DNA from: JBEIFW01 sp044370695 | Lineage (GTDB): Bacteria; Actinomycetota; Acidimicrobiia; Acidimicrobiales; Ilumatobacteraceae | Direction of reading: 5' to 3' | Assembly (NCBI GenBank): GCA_044370695.1 | Contig: JBILVB010000067.1 | Location: forward strand, 1-19,343 | Length of the DNA stretch: 19,343 bases | Shown: piece by piece, positions 14,732 to 19,343 of the stretch | Numbering within the stretch: the stretch's first letter is position 1 | How the letters are laid out: each line of letters starts with the position of its first letter | Program-made: the position numbers and the translations under genes | The notes under the pieces: model-generated | Database searches by the model: none | The model's input: the letters and a program-made list of their open reading frames with translations, nothing else | Told to the model about the DNA's origin: nothing

Positions 14732-15678
14732 GACCGCCCCCAACGGATCAGGGCCGCTGCGCCGGTCATCCCGGCACCGAACCCGACCAGAAGCACGAGA
14801 TCGCCGTCGGCGACGCGCCCGGCGTCCACGGCGTCGACCAACGCCAGGGGGATGGACGCCGACGACGTGTTGCCGGTGCGGTCGAGGACGATCGCCGTGC
14901 GGTCGCGCGAGACCCCGAGGCGGTTGCAGGCGGCGTCGATGATCCGGATGTTGGCCTGGTGGGGCACGACGAGCGCAAGGTCGTCGGCGGTCACGCCCGC
15001 TTCGGCCATGACCTGCTGGCCGAGGTCGACCATGATCCGCACCGCCCGGCGGAAGACCTCCTTGCCCTCCATCACGATGGTGGACCCGATGTCGGCGTAC
15101 AGGAGCAACTCCGCCGTGCCGTCGGCGTCGATCGCCCACGACAGGACGTTGCTCGGACCGTCGATGGCCTCGAGCACGGCGGCCCCCGAGCCGTCGGCGA
15201 ACAGGATCGCCGTGTTCCGGTCGTCCCAGTCGGTGATGCGCGACAACGTGTCGGTGCCGATCACCAGCGCCCGGCGAGCGCCCGTGGCGATCATCCCCTG
15301 GGCGGCGACGAGGCCGTAGACGAAGCCCGAGCACGCCGCGTTCAGATCGAACGCACCGCAGCGAAGCCCCAGTTGGGCCTGCACGACGGCCGAGGTGCCG
15401 GGCACCTGACGGTCGGGCGTCGTGGTGGCGAGGATCAACACGTCGATGTCCTCGGGTCGCAGCCCGGCCATCTCGAGCGCCTTTCGCCCGGACTCCACCG
15501 AGAGGCTCGCCGTCGACCCCCCGACCCGCCGCTCCCGGATCCCGGTGCGCTCCTGGATCCACGCGTCGTTGGTGTCCATGCGGGTGGCGAGGTCGTCGTT
15601 GGTGACGATCTTGTCCGGAAGAGCGATTCCCCAGCCGGTGACGGCGCAACCGGTGACCCCGTCGGGTACCCGCGGCAC
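14728..15678 (-). CDS. fabH: 3-oxoacyl-ACP synthase III (KAS III)
   Basis: Initiating condensing enzyme of 316 residues that joins acetyl-CoA or branched acyl-CoA to malonyl-ACP. The triad is Cys116 in NAACSGFVYG, His240 in VPHQANIRI and Asn270 in RTGNTSSASIPLAL. The end GFGAGMTGAAALIRW is characteristic. The GTG start lies directly after the fabD TGA with no spacer. The stop overlaps fabG. Primer preference (straight or branched) cannot be told from the sequence alone. Confidence 0.96.
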   Translation of the reverse strand: MPRVPDGVTGCAVTGWGIALPDKIVTNDDLATRMDTNDAWIQERTGIRERRVGGSTASLSVESGRKALEMAGLRPEDIDVLILATTTPDRQVPGTSAVVQAQLGLRCGAFDLNAACSGFVYGLVAAQGMIATGARRALVIGTDTLSRITDWDDRNTAILFADGSGAAVLEAIDGPSNVLSWAIDADGTAELLLYADIGSTIVMEGKEVFRRAVRIMVDLGQQVMAEAGVTADDLALVVPHQANIRIIDAACNRLGVSRDRTAIVLDRTGNTSSASIPLALVDAVDAGRVADGDLVLLVGFGAGMTGAAALIRWGRS

Positions 15679-16854
15679 TCAGGCCGTCCTCAGCCAGGCG
15701 AGCGGCTGGCGGGCGGTGACCCGCTCACCGTCGACTGCGATGTAGGCCTGGAACACGCCCTCGAAGGGGGAGCGGACCTCCTGGCCGGCCACGCTGCCGA
15801 TCACCTGACCGGTGATGACCGGGGCGCCGTCGCCGAGCCCGGCCAGCGGGGTGAACACCCCTGCAGCGGGCGACACGACCAACCGTTCCGACGCGAACAG
15901 GTGCTCGCCGACGGGACCGGTCGGCGTGGGCGCCCGGCGCACGGCCACGAAATCCAGAAGCTTGTCGAGATCCTCGGGAACCGCGATCGACAGCGTGCGG
16001 GCCTGCGCGAGGGTGCGCTTGGCCATCCCGGTGAGCACCCCGCCCGGGCCGAGTTCGAGCAGTTCGGTGCAGCCGGCCTCGCCGAGGGTGAGCAGGCAGT
16101 GTTTCCAGCGCACCGGCGACGAGAGCTGCGCCGAGAGCAGTGCGGCCCACTCCTCGCCTCGGGCGTGGGGCAGCGCGTCGACGTTGGACACGACGGGAAC
16201 GTCGGTGTCCCGGGGTGACGCCGCGGCGATCGCCTTGCGGAGCCGGTCACGCGCCGGAGTCATGTACGGCGTGTGGAAGGCGCCGGCGACCTGGAGCGGC
16301 ATCACCTTCTTCGCCCCGAGCTCCTTGGCATGGCGCGACGCCCGCTCGACGCCGTCGGCCGAGCCGGCGATCACGACCTGGCCCGCGGCGTTGAGGTTCG
16401 CGACCCAGACGTCGGCGTCGGCCAGGCGGCACGCGATCTCGACCTGGTCGTCGTCGAGACCGAGGACCGCCGCCATCGTGCCCGGCTGGTCGCGGCCGGC
16501 GACGTGCATGGCATCCGCGCGCTCGCACACGAGGCGGACCCCGTCGTCGAAACCGAGTGCACCGGTCGCCGTGAGCGCCGTGTACTCGCCCAGGGAGTGG
16601 CCGGCGCAGAGATCGGGCTCCACCCCGAGTCGCTCGACGGCGTCGAGGACCATGAGGCTGGTCACGAACGTCGTGAGCTGGGCATTGCGGGTGTCGCGCA
16701 ACTCCTCGGCGTCGGCGTCGAGGAGCAGACGGGCGACGTCGCGGTCGGCGACGGCCGACGCCTCCTCGACGAGCTCCCAGCTGTCGTGGTCGGCCCACGG
16801 GCGACCCATGCCGGGCCGTTGGGAACCTTGTCCGGGGAACATGAACGCGAGCAT
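15679..16854 (-). CDS. fabD: Malonyl-CoA:ACP transacylase with C-terminal biotinyl/lipoyl-like domain
   Basis: Protein of 391 residues, against about 310 for standard FabD. Residues 1-305 are a complete transacylase that loads malonyl onto ACP: MFPGQGSQ at the N-terminus, nucleophile Ser87 in GHSLGEYTAL, Arg112, His194 in GAFHTPYM, and ELGPGGVLTGMAKR. After a linker, residues 323-388 resemble a barrel-sandwich (biotinyl/lipoyl) domain: VVSPAAGVFTPL, then GDGAPVITGQVIG, then RSPFEGVFQAYIAVDGERV and ARQPLAWL. The position of the modified lysine (AMKM in biotin carriers) reads GSVA, so no cofactor attachment is expected. ATG 16854 is chosen because the family starts there; AGGAGG is 12 bases upstream. 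First gene of the fab operon. Confidence 0.93.
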   Translation of the reverse strand: MLAFMFPGQGSQRPGMGRPWADHDSWELVEEASAVADRDVARLLLDADAEELRDTRNAQLTTFVTSLMVLDAVERLGVEPDLCAGHSLGEYTALTATGALGFDDGVRLVCERADAMHVAGRDQPGTMAAVLGLDDDQVEIACRLADADVWVANLNAAGQVVIAGSADGVERASRHAKELGAKKVMPLQVAGAFHTPYMTPARDRLRKAIAAASPRDTDVPVVSNVDALPHARGEEWAALLSAQLSSPVRWKHCLLTLGEAGCTELLELGPGGVLTGMAKRTLAQARTLSIAVPEDLDKLLDFVAVRRAPTPTGPVGEHLFASERLVVSPAAGVFTPLAGLGDGAPVITGQVIGSVAGQEVRSPFEGVFQAYIAVDGERVTARQPLAWLRTA

Positions 16855-16950
16855 CGGCGGGAGTGGCCTCCTACGGTCCGCCGCCAGGTTAGGCCCCGGT
16901 GGACGGGGGGCACGACCTTCGGCGCCCGCAAGGCCTCGGGCGGGTCGCGC

Positions 16951-16956
16951 TACGAT
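16951..16956 (+). promoter_or_regulatory. Possible -10 element for the tRNA gene
   Basis: TACGAT fits TANNNT and ends 12 bases before the first base of the tRNA. No good -35 is seen. The 16855-16968 gap also has to hold the fabD promoter on the other strand (a TAACCT is present there) and contains no other gene. Confidence 0.4.
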
Positions 16957-16968
16957 TCGCCAGTTCGA

Positions 16969-17042
16969 GCCCCGGTATCCCAATCGGCAGAGGAAGCGGC
17001 CTCAAAATCCGTCAAGTGTGGGTTCGAGTCCCACTCGGGGCA
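16969..17042 (+). tRNA. tRNA with CAA (Leu) anticodon and short variable loop
   Basis: A full cloverleaf of 74 bases can be drawn. The acceptor stem pairs 16969-16975 with 17035-17041 (7 bp, last pair G-U), and the discriminator base is A17042. The D stem has 3 bp (78-80 with 92-94 of 16900s) and its loop AATCGGCAGA resembles that of tRNA-Leu. The anticodon stem is 16996-17000 with 17008-17012; the loop CTCAAAA places anticodon CAA at 17003-17005. The T arm is GTGGG-TTCGAGT-CCCAC (17018-17034). The variable loop is only five bases (CAAGT), while bacterial tRNA-Leu normally has a long arm. The pair next to the anticodon loop is a C-U mismatch. The 3' CCA is not encoded (ACCC). Amino-acid identity is therefore uncertain, and it may be a non-standard tRNA or a degenerate copy. 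Confidence 0.8.
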
Positions 17043-19343
17043 CCCTCGACCATGGCCTGGTAATACTCCGGCCGCTGCGGGCGGCCGAACAGCCAGCCTT
17101 GGGCGTCGTCGCAACCGAGCACGCGTAGACGGTCGGCCTGGGCCTCCTGCTCGACACCTTCGGCGACGACCGACAGGCCGAGCCCGTGGGCGAGTCGGGT
17201 GATGGCAGCGACGATGTTGCCGGCCCGGCCGCCGTCGAGCATCCCGGCGACGAAGCTGCGGTCCACCTTCAGCTGCTCGACCGGGAAGTGGCTGAGGTGA
17301 CCGAGCGAGGAGTAGCCGGTCCCGAAGTCGTCGATCGACAGATGGACGCCGAGCTCCCGGAGCCGGTGCAGGACCTCCGTGACGTGCGCTGTCTCGTCCG
17401 CCAGCGCAGTCTCGGTGATCTCCAGCCAGAGGCCGCCGGGATCGACACCGGTGTCGGCGATGACCCGGGTGACGTCGTGGATCAACGTCGGGTGGCCGAG
17501 TTGGCGGGGGGACAGGTTGACCGCGATCTCGACGTCGTGTCCGGCGGCCTGCTGGCCGGCCAGCCAGGTGCAGGCCTTGTGCAGCACCGCGATGCCGAGG
17601 GGAACGATGAGTCCGCTGTCCTCGGCGATCGGGATGAACTCGCCCGGGGTGATCGGGCCGGACCCCTCCGGGGTCCACCGCGCGAGCGCCTCGAAGCACA
17701 GGCGGCCCGGGCGCGACAGGGGCACGATCGGTTGGAGGTGCACCTCGATCTCGTCGCGATCGATGGCCCGGCGCAGCGCCTCGCGCACCTCGAGCAAGCG
17801 GTGGGCGTCCTCGCGCTGGCCGGCGTCGAATACCACGACCGAGCCGCGGCGCTGCTGTTTGGCGGTGTACATCGCCACGTCGGCGTCACGCAGCAACGAG
17901 CTCGCATCGGTCTCGTCGCCCGGCTTCACCGTGGCGACGCCGACCGATGCGCCCACGACGAGATCGACGGTGCCGTGGCTGGTGTCGACGAGTAGGGGCT
18001 CTTTCAACGACAGCACGATCCGCTCGGCGAGCTCGACGGCGTGCGAGCGGTCCTCGAGGTGCTCGCAGATGACGACGAACTCGTCACCGGCGAGTCGGGC
18101 CAGCACGTCGATGGTGCGCAGCGAACTGCGGAGTCGCTCGGTCACGGCCCGAAGGACCCGATCGCCCACCTCGTGCCCGAGCGAGTCGTTGATCACCTTG
18201 AACCGGTCGAGATCGATGAAGAGCACGGCGGCGAGATCACCGTCGCTGCGACGGGCCCGGCCGATCGCCTCCCCGATCCTCCACGTCGCCAGCCGCCGGT
18301 TCGGCAGGCCGGTGAGGGCGTCGTGGGTCGCCTGGTGCGACAGCAGCGCCTGGGTGTCTCGCACCTGGGCCAAGGTCTCGCCGACCTGCCGTTCGATCGC
18401 GGCGAGTTCGTCGGAGCCCTCGGAGCGAAGTGCGGCCCCGCTCAGGTCGCCGCGCCCCGCCGCCCGCAGCGCGTCGAGGATCCGCCGGACCGGGTGGAGC
18501 ACCGAGGTGGCGAGTGCGGCGAACAGGTAGGCCGCGAGCGCGATGCACAGCACGGCCACCCAGATGACCGCCGACCGCTCGGTGCGCAGGCTCTCGATCC
18601 GGGCCTCGAGGAGCCGGTCGAGCTCGGGTGCCAGCAGCCGCCACTGGGCCTCCACCGTGCGCACGTGCGCCGCTCGTGCCTCGGCCGGTCCGAGCGGCGG
18701 CTCGGTCGTCTCCGGCTCGAGCGCGAGCTCGGCGCTCTGGGCGGCGATCTCGGTGACGACGGCCCGGCCCGGGTCGTCGTCCATCCGCATCGCTGCTTCC
18801 GCCCGCCCGAGGGCCTCGCCCATGCGATGGCGCTCGGCGGCCACCACGCCGAGGACCCCGGATGCACGGTCACCGGTCCGGTCGAGCGCCTCGGCGCCCA
18901 GGAGTGCGATCGAGGGGAGGCGGAACTGCAGCGTGTCCATGAGGTAGTAGGTCTTCACCTCGGGATCGAGGGTCAGGTTCGACCGGTCGCCGACGGTGAT
19001 GAGGAGTCGATTGACCTCACGAGCGATCGTCTGGCGGTCGATGCTCGGCGTCCGCAGGCGGCGCTCGAGGTCCGACCAGTCGTGGTGCACCTCGAGCGCC
19101 CGCAGGTCGACGGGGTCGACCGCCCGCAGCGCCGTGTCGAGGTTCCGGCCGGGATCGAGCACGGCGAACAGCACGCCGACGAGGTCCTCCTGCACGCGCA
19201 GGCCGACCCGCTCCCAGTCGGAGAAGCGGATCTGGTCGAGCTTGTCGGAGGCGTAGGCCTGGGCGAGCCAGACCAGCGGTGAGGCCAGCACCGCAGCGAC
19301 GATGAGGAACTTCGTCGCCGACGAGAACCGCCGCAGCAGGCGC
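17012..19343 (-). CDS. Membrane GGDEF-EAL cyclic di-GMP protein (5' end outside window)
   Basis: At least 776 residues. The frame is open to the right edge; a GTG at 19291 lies inside a hydrophobic segment (KFLIVAAVLASPLVWLAQ) and is not the true start. That TM, a long extracytoplasmic region, and a second TM (AVIWVAVLCIALAAYLFAAL, near 18570) precede a HAMP-like stretch. The GGDEF domain opens DALTGLPNRR; its signature is AGDEF (18077-18091), with an RxxD site (RTID) five residues before. The EAL domain keeps EAL (17684-17692), NLSPRQL, EITETAL, DDFGTGYSS, LKVDRSF and AEGVE, so phosphodiesterase activity is likely. The last ten or so codons (GAPSGTRTHT) are antisense to the tRNA, so the natural C-terminus was probably altered there. 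Confidence 0.93.
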   Translation of the reverse strand, partial: RLLRRFSSATKFLIVAAVLASPLVWLAQAYASDKLDQIRFSDWERVGLRVQEDLVGVLFAVLDPGRNLDTALRAVDPVDLRALEVHHDWSDLERRLRTPSIDRQTIAREVNRLLITVGDRSNLTLDPEVKTYYLMDTLQFRLPSIALLGAEALDRTGDRASGVLGVVAAERHRMGEALGRAEAAMRMDDDPGRAVVTEIAAQSAELALEPETTEPPLGPAEARAAHVRTVEAQWRLLAPELDRLLEARIESLRTERSAVIWVAVLCIALAAYLFAALATSVLHPVRRILDALRAAGRGDLSGAALRSEGSDELAAIERQVGETLAQVRDTQALLSHQATHDALTGLPNRRLATWRIGEAIGRARRSDGDLAAVLFIDLDRFKVINDSLGHEVGDRVLRAVTERLRSSLRTIDVLARLAGDEFVVICEHLEDRSHAVELAERIVLSLKEPLLVDTSHGTVDLVVGASVGVATVKPGDETDASSLLRDADVAMYTAKQQRRGSVVVFDAGQREDAHRLLEVREALRRAIDRDEIEVHLQPIVPLSRPGRLCFEALARWTPEGSGPITPGEFIPIAEDSGLIVPLGIAVLHKACTWLAGQQAAGHDVEIAVNLSPRQLGHPTLIHDVTRVIADTGVDPGGLWLEITETALADETAHVTEVLHRLRELGVHLSIDDFGTGYSSLGHLSHFPVEQLKVDRSFVAGMLDGGRAGNIVAAITRLAHGLGLSVVAEGVEQEAQADRLRVLGCDDAQGWLFGRPQRPEYYQAMVEGAPSGTRTHT

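Noticed and set aside
13778..16218. Long + strand open frames opposite the fabD-fabH-fabG-acpP genes
   Set aside because: Antisense to five overlapping, motif-complete fatty-acid genes.
16981..17042. Attachment site within the tRNA for an integrated element
   Set aside because: No integrase gene and no second copy of the tRNA 3' end is present in the window.
16950..17699. - strand frame ending in a CPEWDSNPHLTDFEA-type peptide
   Set aside because: This peptide is the antisense translation of the tRNA, a well-known kind of false protein; the rest is a shadow of the EAL domain.
1..19343. CRISPR array, insertion sequence, prophage or antiphage system
   Set aside because: No regularly spaced repeats, transposase, integrase or defence-type domains were seen; apart from the signalling genes and one unassigned small protein, the content is metabolic housekeeping.

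Overview
The window is about 70% G+C, densely packed, and uses GTG starts and 1-4 base start/stop overlaps freely. It looks like a high-G+C actinobacterium. I favour a lineage such as Acidimicrobiia over Mycobacteriales or Streptomycetales, because there is a dedicated trpF and an unusual FabD fusion. That placement is inference, since no 16S or other marker gene is present.

Region 1 (1-10581) is a tryptophan biosynthesis locus. In order on the + strand it holds trpE (5' end outside the window), a ygfZ-type folate-binding protein gene, trpC, a trpB2-type beta subunit, a GGDEF protein, trpF, trpB and trpA. Two blocks interrupt it on the - strand: an OmpR-type response regulator with its histidine kinase (4267-2193), and a CheX-like protein (6923-6459). 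trpD and trpG are not visible. TrpE, TrpC, TrpF and TrpBA cover chorismate to anthranilate (with an external TrpG) and phosphoribosyl-anthranilate to tryptophan. TrpB2 is a second, TrpA-independent type of beta subunit.

Region 2 (10582-12533) holds a secreted fasciclin-domain lipoprotein, a strong bidirectional hairpin, a small cysteine-rich protein, and a Bcp-type peroxiredoxin overlapping fabZ.

Region 3 (16854-12548, - strand) is a compact type II fatty-acid synthesis operon, fabD-fabH-fabG-acpP-fabF. Most genes abut or overlap. FabD carries an extra C-terminal domain of about 80 residues that resembles a biotinyl/lipoyl domain lacking the modifiable lysine. FabZ lies just outside, on the facing strand.

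Region 4 (16951-19343) holds a + strand tRNA gene with a CAA (Leu) anticodon but a short, class I variable loop. Its 3' half overlaps, antisense, the 3' end of a large membrane GGDEF-EAL protein gene that runs off the right edge.

No gap between genes exceeds about 115 bases. I saw no insertion sequence, CRISPR array, phage gene or replication origin. The least ordinary items are the short-variable-loop tRNA-Leu(CAA) and its antisense overlap, the FabD fusion, the paired TrpB1/TrpB2, and the TANNNT motifs 8-9 bases before several start codons.
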